Of a stretch of DNA of 34,394 bases, positions 7,345 to 15,015 are shown piece after piece (the stretch's first letter is position 1; the number at the start of each line of letters is the position of its first letter). The position numbers and the translations under genes were made by a program. Source of the DNA: Micromonospora arida (GTDB taxonomy: Bacteria; Actinomycetota; Actinomycetes; Mycobacteriales; Micromonosporaceae); contig NZ_QGSY01000172.1 of assembly GCF_003857035.1 (NCBI RefSeq), forward strand, positions 1 through 34,394. Direction: 5' to 3'. The notes beneath the pieces were generated by a model. It was not told where the DNA came from. It saw only the letters and a list, made by a program, of their open reading frames with translations, and ran no database searches.

Positions 7345-8900
7345 GCCGCCGCCTCCAGAATGTCGGTGGCCGGGTTGCAGTAGTCGGCCTCGTGCGCGGC
7401 GACCCCGTCGAGGCCCTTGCCGCGGTCCGCGGGCCGCTTCATGATCCCGAAGGTGCCCTCGGCGATCGCCGTCAGCAGCGTCTGCTCCCCGATGCGTTCC
7501 AACAGGTCCAGTGCCTCACCGAGGACCTGGTTGGCGCGGCGGCGGATGAACCCGCCCGGCGCCGGCACGAAGTCCTCGTGCAGCCCACCGGCCGCGCCGA
7601 GGACGTAGCGCACGTTCTGCAGGGCGATGTCCCGGTCGGACAACCACGGCGTCACCACCGCCTCGGTCATCATCCCCACCAGCAGGATGCCCTGACCGGT
7701 CAGCGCGCCGGCCAGGTTGAAGAACCCGTCGAGCAGGTTGCCCCGGAACACGTCACCGGTCATGTGCTTCGTCGGCGGCATCCACTTCAACGGCGCGTCG
7801 GGGAACAACTCCCGGGCCAGCAACGCGTGCGCCAACTCCAACCGGAACGACTCCGGCACCTCCGGGTTGATCTCGAACGCGTGCCCCAACCCCAACTGCC
7901 AGTCCGCCAACCCCGCCTCGTGCGCGAAGAACTCGTTGAGCAGCTGCGACACGGTCACCGTGTGCGCCTCGTCGACCGCGTCGGCCGTGGTCAGGTAGTT
8001 GTCCTCACCGGTGTTGATGATGATCCCCGCGCGGGCGTGCACCTGCCGGGAGAACCGCTGGTCGACGAAGGTGCGCACCGGGTTGATGTCGCGGAACAGG
8101 ATCCCGTACATCGAGTCGTTCAACATCATGTCGAGGCGTTCCAACCCGGCCAGGGTCGCCATCTCCGGCATGCACAACCCGGAGGCGTAGTTGGTCAACC
8201 GCACGTAGCGGCCCACCTCCTTCGACGACTCGTCCAACGCCGCGCGCATCAGCCGGAAGTTCTCCTGGGTGGCGTACGTGCCGGCGAACCCCTCCCGGGT
8301 CGCGCCCTCGGGCACGTAGTCCAGCAACGACTGCCCGGTGGAGCGGATCACCGCGATCACGTCCGCGCCGGCGCGCGCCGCCGCCTGCGCCTGCGGAATG
8401 TCCTCGTAGATGTCGCCGGTGGCGACGATCAGGTAGATCCACGGCCGCTGCGCCGGGTCACCGTGGCGCTTCACCAGCCGGTCCCGCTCGGCGCGCCGCC
8501 GGTCGATGCGCCGAATGCCCGCGCCGACGGCCTTGCGCGCCGCCGACCGGGCCGCCGTGGCCGCCCGCCCGGTGGGCTGGGTGAACCGCACCGACCCGGC
8601 CGCGGCCTTCTGCGCCAGCAACGTCACGTCTGTGCTGCCCTCACGGACCAGGGCGTCGAACACCGGCACCGCGACCCCGTGGCCCAACCCCACGTCCGCG
8701 GCGACCGCGTCGACGAGCCGGTTCACCCACGGAATGCCGTCCGGGTCGGCACCGGTCACCCCGGCCAACCGCAGCACTGCCCGCTCCACCGACACCGTGG
8801 TGTGGCTGCGTGCCAGGTCCACCACCGGCTGCCCGGCCCGACGCGCCAACTCCCGCGCCCGCGCCACCAGCACCGGATCAAGATCAAGCTTCCCGGTCAT
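7341..8900 (-). CDS. kamD: Lysine 5,6-aminomutase alpha subunit
   Basis: At 519 residues it has the usual length of KamD, the TIM-barrel subunit that binds substrate and PLP and receives the radical made at the cobalamin in KamE. Recognisable family stretches include YLIVATGDIYEDIPQAQ, VIRSTGQSLLDYVPEG, FAGTYATQENFRLMR, NYASGLCMPEM and WMPPTKHMTGD. The ATG at 8900 overlaps the upstream amidohydrolase stop by 4 bases and the TGA overlaps kamE by 4 bases, so the three are translationally coupled. No missing segment or frameshift is visible. The enzyme is oxygen-sensitive in anaerobes; its presence in an apparently aerobic actinomycete is notable. Confidence 0.95.
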   Translation of the reverse strand: MTGKLDLDPVLVARARELARRAGQPVVDLARSHTTVSVERAVLRLAGVTGADPDGIPWVNRLVDAVAADVGLGHGVAVPVFDALVREGSTDVTLLAQKAAAGSVRFTQPTGRAATAARSAARKAVGAGIRRIDRRRAERDRLVKRHGDPAQRPWIYLIVATGDIYEDIPQAQAAARAGADVIAVIRSTGQSLLDYVPEGATREGFAGTYATQENFRLMRAALDESSKEVGRYVRLTNYASGLCMPEMATLAGLERLDMMLNDSMYGILFRDINPVRTFVDQRFSRQVHARAGIIINTGEDNYLTTADAVDEAHTVTVSQLLNEFFAHEAGLADWQLGLGHAFEINPEVPESFRLELAHALLARELFPDAPLKWMPPTKHMTGDVFRGNLLDGFFNLAGALTGQGILLVGMMTEAVVTPWLSDRDIALQNVRYVLGAAGGLHEDFVPAPGGFIRRRANQVLGEALDLLERIGEQTLLTAIAEGTFGIMKRPADRGKGLDGVAAHEADYCNPATDILEAAA

Positions 8901-10462
8901 GATGACCCTTCCTCGTAGATGACCTCACCGCGCAGCACCAGGCGCCGGCACACCGGCAGCGGCGTCGGGTCGTCCGGACCCCGCGCCTCCGGGTCCTCGG
9001 CCTGCAACACCGGCAGACCCCGCTCCACCCCCGCCGGCGTTGACCACACCGCGAACGTCGCCGGCGCACCCAACGCCAGGACCCCTTCGACGTCCAGGTG
9101 CACCGCCCGCCATCCGCCCCGGGTGTGCGCCGCGAACGCCGAACGCACACTCATCCGCTGCGCCGGGTTGTGGTGCGCCACCGCCGCCCGCACCGAGCCC
9201 CACGGGTCCAGCGGCGTCACCGGCGAGTCCGACCCGAACGCCAACGCCACCCCCACCGAGTGCATCGCACCCATCGGGTTCGACTCCAACGACCGGTCCA
9301 ACCCCAACCGCGTCTCGTACATCCGGCCCGCGCCACCCCACAACCGGTCGAACGCCGGCTGCATGCTCGCCACCACCCCGTACTCCACGAACCGCGCGAT
9401 CAACGCCTTGCTCATGATCTCCGCGTGTTCGATGCGGTGCCGGGCCGCCCGCAACCGCTCCACCCCCACCGTCCGCGCCGCCGCCGCGAACCCGTCGAGG
9501 ACGGTGCCGATCGCCGCGTCACCGATGGCGTGGAACCCGCCCTGCATGCCGTGCGCCGCGCAGTCCAGCAGGTGATCGCGCACCTGCTCGACCGACAGGT
9601 ACCCGTGCCCGCAGCCGTCGCCGTCCCCGTACGGCTGCGACACGTGCGCCGTGCGCGAGCCCAACGCCCCGTCGGCGAACAGGTCCCCACCGGCGCCGAC
9701 CGCGCCCAGCTCCCGGGCCCGCGCCGCACCACCCAACTCACCCCAGTACCCGTACACCTCCGGCAACCCCGCGCCGGAGATGCCCAGCAGACCGGTGAAG
9801 TCCTCCTCGTCGGAGATCTCCGGGCCACCACACTCGTGCACCGCCGCGATCCCCAACGACGCCGCGTGGGCCAGGGCCACCCGCTGCGCCGCGACCCGCT
9901 GCGCCCGACTCACCGACGCCTGCGCGGCCGCCCGCACCACGTGGTGCGCGTCACGCCGCAACCAGCCCGACGCGTCGTACCCGGCCGCCAGCGCCGCCTG
10001 CGGGCACGCCGCCAGCAACGCCGACGACACCAACGCCGAATGGATCGACGCCTGCGACAGGTACACCCGCCGGCCACCGGCCGCCCGGTCCAGCGCCGCG
10101 GCGTCCGGCAACGTCGGATCCGACCAACCCGACTCGTCCCAGCCGTGCCCGAGCACCACCGCGTCCGCCGGCAGACCCGCCGCGAACCCCGCCACCGCGT
10201 CGAGCAGCTGCCCCGCCGAGCGCACCCCGGACAACGACAACCCGGACAACGCCAACCCGGTGTCGGTGGCGTGCACATGCGCGTCGACGAACGCCGGCGT
10301 CACCAACGCCCCGCCCAGGTCCACCACCCGGTCGGCCGGCGGCGCGTCACCGTCGGTCCCCAACCAGGCAATCCGCCCACCGGACACCAGCAGCGCGGTG
10401 GCGCTCGGGTCGGCGGGGCAGTGCAGCACGCCGCCGCGATACAACGTCGAGGGGTTCGTCAT
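8897..10462 (-). CDS. Amidohydrolase family 3 (YtcJ-like) protein in the kam operon
   Basis: The 521-residue protein is a metal-dependent amidohydrolase of the YtcJ/amidohydrolase-3 type. It starts with the beta-sandwich segment (TLYRGGVLHC...LVSGGRIAWLG) and the metal-binding VDAHVH (His62, His64). GGFHAIGDAA, RIEHAEIM and the late FGSDSPVTPLDPW carry the remaining typical ligand regions. There is no signal peptide, so it acts in the cytoplasm. It lies between kdd (4-base gap) and kamD (4-base overlap), so it is made together with the lysine enzymes. Its substrate cannot be read from sequence: it may open a cyclic imine or lactam formed from an amino-keto acid, or deacylate an intermediate. 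No amidohydrolase is part of the textbook pathway. Confidence 0.88.
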   Translation of the reverse strand: MTNPSTLYRGGVLHCPADPSATALLVSGGRIAWLGTDGDAPPADRVVDLGGALVTPAFVDAHVHATDTGLALSGLSLSGVRSAGQLLDAVAGFAAGLPADAVVLGHGWDESGWSDPTLPDAAALDRAAGGRRVYLSQASIHSALVSSALLAACPQAALAAGYDASGWLRRDAHHVVRAAAQASVSRAQRVAAQRVALAHAASLGIAAVHECGGPEISDEEDFTGLLGISGAGLPEVYGYWGELGGAARARELGAVGAGGDLFADGALGSRTAHVSQPYGDGDGCGHGYLSVEQVRDHLLDCAAHGMQGGFHAIGDAAIGTVLDGFAAAARTVGVERLRAARHRIEHAEIMSKALIARFVEYGVVASMQPAFDRLWGGAGRMYETRLGLDRSLESNPMGAMHSVGVALAFGSDSPVTPLDPWGSVRAAVAHHNPAQRMSVRSAFAAHTRGGWRAVHLDVEGVLALGAPATFAVWSTPAGVERGLPVLQAEDPEARGPDDPTPLPVCRRLVLRGEVIYEEGSS

Positions 10463-10466
10463 GACC

Positions 10467-11528
10467 TCAGTCTGCCGCGACCCGCGCCGCGAACAGCTGA
10501 CGCACCCCCGGCTCGGCCCGCAGCAGCCCCAGCGCCAACTCCGCGTGCCCCGGCACGTACCCGTTGCCCACCAGCATCGTCACGTCCGCCGCCAACCCCT
10601 CCGCGCCCAACGCGGCCGCGGAGAAGCTCGTCGCCATCGAGAAAAAGATCACCGTGCCGCCGTCCGCGGTGGCCAGCACCGCCCCGTGCTCACAGCCCGG
10701 CACGTCCACGCAGACCACCGTCACGTCCGCCGGCACCCCCAGCGCGGTGGTCACCGCCGTGGACAACCCCACCGGGTCGCGCGCGTCGGCCAACGCCACC
10801 ACCGAAGCCAGACCGGCGGCCGTCAGCGCGTCGCGCTCCGCCGCCACCGGCACCACCCCGACGGTACGGGCGGCGCCCGCCCGTCGCGCCGCCGCGAGAG
10901 ACAACGACCCGCTCTTACCCGCCCCACCGATCACCGCGACCCGCACCGGCGTCGGATCACCGGTACGCCGACGATCCTCGACGTAGCGCGACACCACCCG
11001 GGCGGTCAGCGCGGGCGCCCCGCACACGTCCAGCACGGCGAGGGACAACTGCGGGTCCTCGTCGTCGGGCAGCACCGCGGCGATGGAGCGCGCGAACAGG
11101 ATCGCCCAGCCGTCACAGGGCACCTGCTCGCTGCGCCCGTCCCAGCGGGCCAACCCATCGGTGATCACCAGGGGCGTCAACGTCAACGACACCAGGGTGG
11201 CGACCCGCTCCCCCGCCCTGAGCCCCAGCGGGGACCGCCGACCGGCCTCCTCGACCGTGCCGATCAGCATCCCGCCCGACCCGGTCACCGGGTTCTGCAT
11301 CTTCCCCCGGGTCGCGATGATCTCCAGCACCTCGGCGCGGACCGCGTCACCGTCCCCGCCGTGCTTCTCCGACAACTGCCGGAAGCTCGCCGCGTCCAGG
11401 TTGAGCCGCTGCACCCGGATCCGCACCTCGTTCGGCGCGATCGCCGCCGACGTGTCCAGGCGCCAGGCCGCCTGCGGCAGCACTCCCGCCGGTTGCACGA
11501 CGCGGTGCAGTCCCACCGGTGACGTCAC
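10467..11528 (-). CDS. kdd: L-erythro-3,5-diaminohexanoate dehydrogenase
   Basis: This 353-residue NAD(P)-dependent dehydrogenase oxidatively deaminates 3,5-diaminohexanoate to 5-amino-3-oxohexanoate, the step after lysine 5,6-aminomutase. The N-terminus GLHRVVQPAGVLPQ is the family signature. A medium-chain dehydrogenase-like region follows (GGMLIGTVEEAG, GLRAGERVATLVSL), and the nucleotide site is VAVIGGAGKSGSLSLAAARRAGA. The C-terminal VGNGYVPGHAE is also typical. The start GTG 11528 has GGGGGAGG nine bases upstream and gives the family-type N-terminus; an in-frame start at 11567 adds 13 residues with no ribosome site. It is the first gene of the operon, divergent from kamA across a 141-bp control region. 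Confidence 0.93.
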   Translation of the reverse strand: MTSPVGLHRVVQPAGVLPQAAWRLDTSAAIAPNEVRIRVQRLNLDAASFRQLSEKHGGDGDAVRAEVLEIIATRGKMQNPVTGSGGMLIGTVEEAGRRSPLGLRAGERVATLVSLTLTPLVITDGLARWDGRSEQVPCDGWAILFARSIAAVLPDDEDPQLSLAVLDVCGAPALTARVVSRYVEDRRRTGDPTPVRVAVIGGAGKSGSLSLAAARRAGAARTVGVVPVAAERDALTAAGLASVVALADARDPVGLSTAVTTALGVPADVTVVCVDVPGCEHGAVLATADGGTVIFFSMATSFSAAALGAEGLAADVTMLVGNGYVPGHAELALGLLRAEPGVRQLFAARVAAD

Positions 11529-11669
11529 GCCAACCTCCCCCTGCCAGCCGTCCGAAGCCCCGGTCAAGGCTCGCGTAACGGGAAAACTTACGGCAGACTA
11601 GTTTCTGTACCGAATATTTTCCAGTAGCCTTCGGGCTTCGATGATCAGCCGCAACACCGAGGAGGGGCC
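11529..11669. promoter_or_regulatory. Divergent control region of kamA and the kdd-kam operon
   Basis: This 141-bp stretch holds the promoters for both directions. Its centre (11572-11625) is clearly poorer in GC than the flanks. An imperfect dyad runs 11581-11622, with GGAAAA...TTTTCC at the ends and CAGA-N6-TCTG at 11594-11607 in the middle. A weak plus-strand pair is TTACGG (11588-11593) and GAATAT, 18 bases apart. A minus-strand TTCGGT/TAAGTT pair overlaps the same dyad. A dyad over both promoters is the expected place for a single regulator controlling both transcripts. Confidence 0.45.
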
Positions 11670-13061
11670 GTGACCCAGACCATCCCGCACCCCCGTCACG
11701 TCCCGGCCGCCACACCGACCGCCGGGCAGCCCTACGAGTACCACCGCCGCCCCCTGGTCGAACCCGACTGGACCCGTTTCCCCGGCTGGCGCCACGTCAC
11801 CCGCGACCAGTGGGAATCCGCCCAGTGGCAGCGCGTCAACTGCGTCAAGAACATCAAGCAGCTCCGCGCCGTCTTCGGCGACCTGATCGACGAGACCTTC
11901 TACGCCGACCTCGAGGCCGACCAGTTGGCCCTGGCCACCATGTCCATGCTGGTGCCACCACAAATGATCAACACGATGGTGCCGTTCGCGACCCTCACCA
12001 CCGAGGCGCTGCTCGCCGACCCCATCCGCCGCTACATGATCCCGGTCGCCTCCGACCGACGCACCGACTGGCCCTCACACCCCTACGCCAGCCGCGACAG
12101 CCTCCACGAGCACGACATGTGGGTCGCCGAAGGGCTCACCCACCGCTACCCCACCAAGGTCCTCGCCGAGCTGCTCTCCACCTGCCCCCAGTACTGCGGG
12201 CACTGCACCCGCATGGACCTCGTCGGCAACTCCACCCCCGCCGTCGACAAACTCAAACTCACCCTCAAGCCCGTCGACCGCTACGACGCCCACATCGCCT
12301 ACCTCAAGGCCCACCCCGGCGTACGCGACGTGGTCGTCTCCGGCGGCGACGTGGCCAACGTCCCCTGGCGCAACCTCGAGTCGTACCTCATGCGCCTGCT
12401 GGAACTGGAGACGGTCCGCGACATCCGGCTCGCCACCAAGGCCCTCATGGGCCTGCCCCAACACTGGCTGCAGCCCGACGTCGTCGAGGGCCTGGAGCGG
12501 GTGGCCCGCACCGCCGCCCGCCGCGGCGTCAACCTCGCCATCCACACCCACGTCAACCACGCCCAGTCCCTCACCCCACTGGTCGCCAAGGCCGCCCAGA
12601 CCGCCCTCGACGTCGGCGTCCGCGACGTCCGCAACCAGGGCGTCCTCATGCGCGGCGTCAACGCCACCACCCCGGAACTGCTCGACCTCTGCTTCGCCCT
12701 CCAGGGCGAAGCCGGGATCCTGCCGTACTACTTCTACATGTGCGACATGATCCCCAACGCCGAACACTGGCGGGTCCCGGTCTGGCACGCCCAGCAACTC
12801 CAGCACGACATCATGGGCTACCTCCCCGGCTACGCCACCCCCCGCATCGTCTGCGACGTCCCCTTCGTCGGTAAGCGCTGGGTGCACATGCTCACCGACT
12901 ACGACCGTGAGCGCGGCATCTCCTACTGGACCAAGAACTACCGCACCTCCATCGAATCCGCCGACCTGGAGGCGCTCAACAAGCGCTACGCCTACTACGA
13001 CCCGATCGACACCCTGCCCGCCGACGGCCAGCAGTGGTGGCACGACCACCGCAACGACTGA
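11670..13061 (+). CDS. kamA: Lysine 2,3-aminomutase (radical SAM, PLP)
   Basis: The 463-residue radical-SAM enzyme converts L-lysine to L-beta-lysine. The [4Fe-4S] motif is C172-PQY-C176-GH-C179 (CX3CX2C), followed by VVVSGGD (221-227). The substrate-gripping Asp residues of the clostridial enzyme (293 and 330) appear retained as Asp359 (YMCDM) and Asp396 (IVCDVP). The PLP lysine is probably Lys402, but the usual PGGGGK motif reads PFVGK here. GTG 11670 has GAGGAGG directly upstream. It faces away from kdd and ends at a strong terminator. Antibiotic pathways also use such enzymes to make beta-lysine, but kdd and kamDE next door point to catabolism. Confidence 0.93.
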   Translation: MTQTIPHPRHVPAATPTAGQPYEYHRRPLVEPDWTRFPGWRHVTRDQWESAQWQRVNCVKNIKQLRAVFGDLIDETFYADLEADQLALATMSMLVPPQMINTMVPFATLTTEALLADPIRRYMIPVASDRRTDWPSHPYASRDSLHEHDMWVAEGLTHRYPTKVLAELLSTCPQYCGHCTRMDLVGNSTPAVDKLKLTLKPVDRYDAHIAYLKAHPGVRDVVVSGGDVANVPWRNLESYLMRLLELETVRDIRLATKALMGLPQHWLQPDVVEGLERVARTAARRGVNLAIHTHVNHAQSLTPLVAKAAQTALDVGVRDVRNQGVLMRGVNATTPELLDLCFALQGEAGILPYYFYMCDMIPNAEHWRVPVWHAQQLQHDIMGYLPGYATPRIVCDVPFVGKRWVHMLTDYDRERGISYWTKNYRTSIESADLEALNKRYAYYDPIDTLPADGQQWWHDHRND

Positions 13062-13072
13062 CCCACCGACGA

Positions 13073-13108
13073 CGACACCCCCGGGAAGCCCAGCTCCCGG
13101 GGGTGTCG
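13073..13108. terminator. Bidirectional terminator after kamA
   Basis: A perfect 14-bp stem (13073-13086 with 13095-13108) has an 8-base loop. It lies 11 bases after the kamA stop and 12 bases before the stop of the convergent anti-sigma-like gene. Confidence 0.85.
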
Positions 13109-13120
13109 CGCACTCCGTGG

Positions 13121-14182
13121 TCAGGCGCAGCCCAGACCCTGCGAATAACCGGCCCGCAGCTTCCCGGCCGCGATCTCGTCGGCGTACTCCCAGAACACCT
13201 CCGGCCAGTCGCCAGCCTTGTCCATGTCCCGCAGCACCCGCCACCCGTGGCTGCTCCGCAGCGCCTCGACGGCCCGCCGCACCCCAGCCTCATTCCCACT
13301 CGCCCTCGCCCGCTGCCACTCCGCGATCCACCCGCAACCCACCCGGGACGTCACAGCGGCGCCGAACTGATAGCGATCGTTGATGCCGACGTCAACCAGC
13401 GCCGCGACGTCGAAGCCCGGCGGCAGCGGCACGTCCACGAGCACCTCGGCCGCCCGCGCCAGCGCCCGCTCGGGAGTGACGATCTCCGGCGGAAGCGCGC
13501 CCAACCACGTACGCGCATCCACCCGGACGACGTTCGCCAGGACCCGGGCGAAGTCCTTCCGGGACCAGTCACCCCCGGTACGCAACTCGACGAAGACCCC
13601 GTCACGGGGACGGAGCAACACCTCGAAGTCGCTGGCGGAGTACTCGAACTGGTCACCCGGCCAGCCGTCGACCTGCACAGCCTTCGGACGACTGACGGTG
13701 AGCCGGTCAGCGTAACGGTCGGCGTAACCGTCAGCCGGATACCAGTCGAACTCCAACTCGCGTCCACCGTTGCGGAACATGATGGTGCCCGCCTCCTGGG
13801 TGAACCCGGACACGTTGGTCGCCTTCCAGCCAGGCCGGTTGATCAGCAGCCGCGGATTCTTCTCCGCGGCCCGCATCGCCACCGGCGAGTAGACCACCGG
13901 AGCACCGGCGCTGGGAGCGGAAGCCACCTCCCCGACCTCTTCGGGCTCGCGCGGCAGAACAGAGACGACCAAAACGCTGGCGAGCACCACGGCCGCCACC
14001 GCCACACCAGCGAAGCGACGCGCTCTCGGTTGCCGACGGGGTGATTCCACGAACCGACCGAGCGTCGACTCGGCCATGATCTCCCCCAGGAGGGTCTGCT
14101 TCACCCCATCGAGCTGTCCGACGAGGTCCAGCCGAGCGGGGTCGGCCTCTCGAACCAGCCGGTCAAGGTGTTCCTCGGTCAT
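13121..14182 (-). CDS. Membrane anti-sigma-like protein coupled to ECF sigma factor
   Basis: The 353-residue protein has a cytoplasmic N-terminus (about 55 residues, MTEEHLDRLVREADPARLD) and one membrane helix (about 57-77, FAGVAVAAVVLASVLVVSVLP). An external domain of some 270 residues without recognisable enzyme motifs follows. The ATG overlaps the sigma factor stop by 4 bases, the classical arrangement of an ECF sigma factor with its membrane anti-sigma factor or sensor. No HxxxCxxC zinc anti-sigma motif is visible in the N-terminus, so an anti-sigma role is inferred from topology and context only. The outer domain has one Cys pair candidate near the C-terminus (RVGCGW and the final GLGCA), which could be disulfide-linked outside the cell. 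Confidence 0.7.
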   Translation of the reverse strand: MTEEHLDRLVREADPARLDLVGQLDGVKQTLLGEIMAESTLGRFVESPRRQPRARRFAGVAVAAVVLASVLVVSVLPREPEEVGEVASAPSAGAPVVYSPVAMRAAEKNPRLLINRPGWKATNVSGFTQEAGTIMFRNGGRELEFDWYPADGYADRYADRLTVSRPKAVQVDGWPGDQFEYSASDFEVLLRPRDGVFVELRTGGDWSRKDFARVLANVVRVDARTWLGALPPEIVTPERALARAAEVLVDVPLPPGFDVAALVDVGINDRYQFGAAVTSRVGCGWIAEWQRARASGNEAGVRRAVEALRSSHGWRVLRDMDKAGDWPEVFWEYADEIAAGKLRAGYSQGLGCA

Positions 14183-14748
14183 CTCTGCTCCTTCCGGGTG
14201 GCTGCGGTCAGCACGTCGAGTACATGTCCAGGCGGTCCGAGGTCGTCACCGACCAGTTCGCGCAGCCTGGCCCGCGCCCGCGAGAGCCGTGTCCGCACCA
14301 CGGTGGGACCGACCCCGAGAACCGCGGCCACCTCGCGCGGCTGCAAGCCCTCCCACACGGTCAGCATCAACACCTCGCGGTCCAGCTCACCCAGACCCGC
14401 CAACGCCGCCCGGACAGCGAGCCGCTCAGGCACCTCACTGCCCGGATCAGCGGCCACCACGACGGCGATCTGCTCACGTAATCGCTCACCCAGCCGCTGC
14501 CGGCGAACCCCACCCCGGTGATGATTGGCCAGCACCCGCCGGGCCACCCCGTACAGCCAGAGCCGAGCTTCACCGTCGGCCGGAATGTCATGCCTGCGCC
14601 GCCAGGCCACCAGGAAGGTCTCCGCGACGACGTCGGCCCCGTCCTCGGGATGCGCGACGCGCCGCAGCGCGTACGCCAACAACGGCTCGAAGTGCTCAAG
14701 ATAGACGCGCCGGAAGCGGTCCTCGTAGTACTCAATGCCGGAGCTCAC
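14179..14748 (-). CDS. ECF-type RNA polymerase sigma factor
   Basis: The 189-residue protein has sigma-70 region 2 (FEPLLAYALRRVAHPEDGADVVAETFLVAWRRR, with the conserved D-V-V-A-E-T-F core) and region 4 (LDREVLMLTVWEGLQPREVAAVLG, then VVRTRLSRARARLREL). A variable linker lies between them, and regions 1 and 3 are absent, as in ECF factors. The start GTG 14748 has GGAG five bases upstream and gives a typical short N-terminus; the frame stays open to 14946 but that extension has no family character. Its target promoters cannot be read from the window. It is translationally coupled to the membrane protein downstream. Confidence 0.88.
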   Translation of the reverse strand: MSSGIEYYEDRFRRVYLEHFEPLLAYALRRVAHPEDGADVVAETFLVAWRRRHDIPADGEARLWLYGVARRVLANHHRGGVRRQRLGERLREQIAVVVAADPGSEVPERLAVRAALAGLGELDREVLMLTVWEGLQPREVAAVLGVGPTVVRTRLSRARARLRELVGDDLGPPGHVLDVLTAATRKEQR

Positions 14749-15015
14749 ATCCACTCCATGTCCGGTGGGGCCCCAACCGTGACAGCCCTCGAAACCCACC
14801 TCGCAACGCTCGGCCCCAGCAGCTGCCGGCACAGCCGACAACCACCCACGGCGCTCCCCCAGCGGAATCCTCAACCCGGGAACACCACGCACCGCCGACG
14901 AGCGTCCACCACTGCTGATGTTGGTGACCGACGCCCGGCGGTCCACCCGCCGCGACGACGAGAGTGCACGGGTCGACGCGGAACGAGCGTGATGCCCCTG
15001 GCTGCCTCGGTCGCC

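Noticed and set aside
9098..11522. Two very long plus-strand frames (688 and 623 codons) opposite the amidohydrolase and kdd
   Set aside because: Both are low-complexity antisense frames; the minus-strand proteins show motifs, ribosome sites and operon overlaps.
12075..13244. Minus-strand frame of 389 codons opposite kamA
   Set aside because: Gly/Val/Asp-rich shadow; it also crosses the terminator at 13073-13108.
14749..14946. N-terminal extension of the ECF sigma factor up to 14946
   Set aside because: The extra 66 residues have no family character; GTG 14748 with GGAG upstream gives a normal ECF length.
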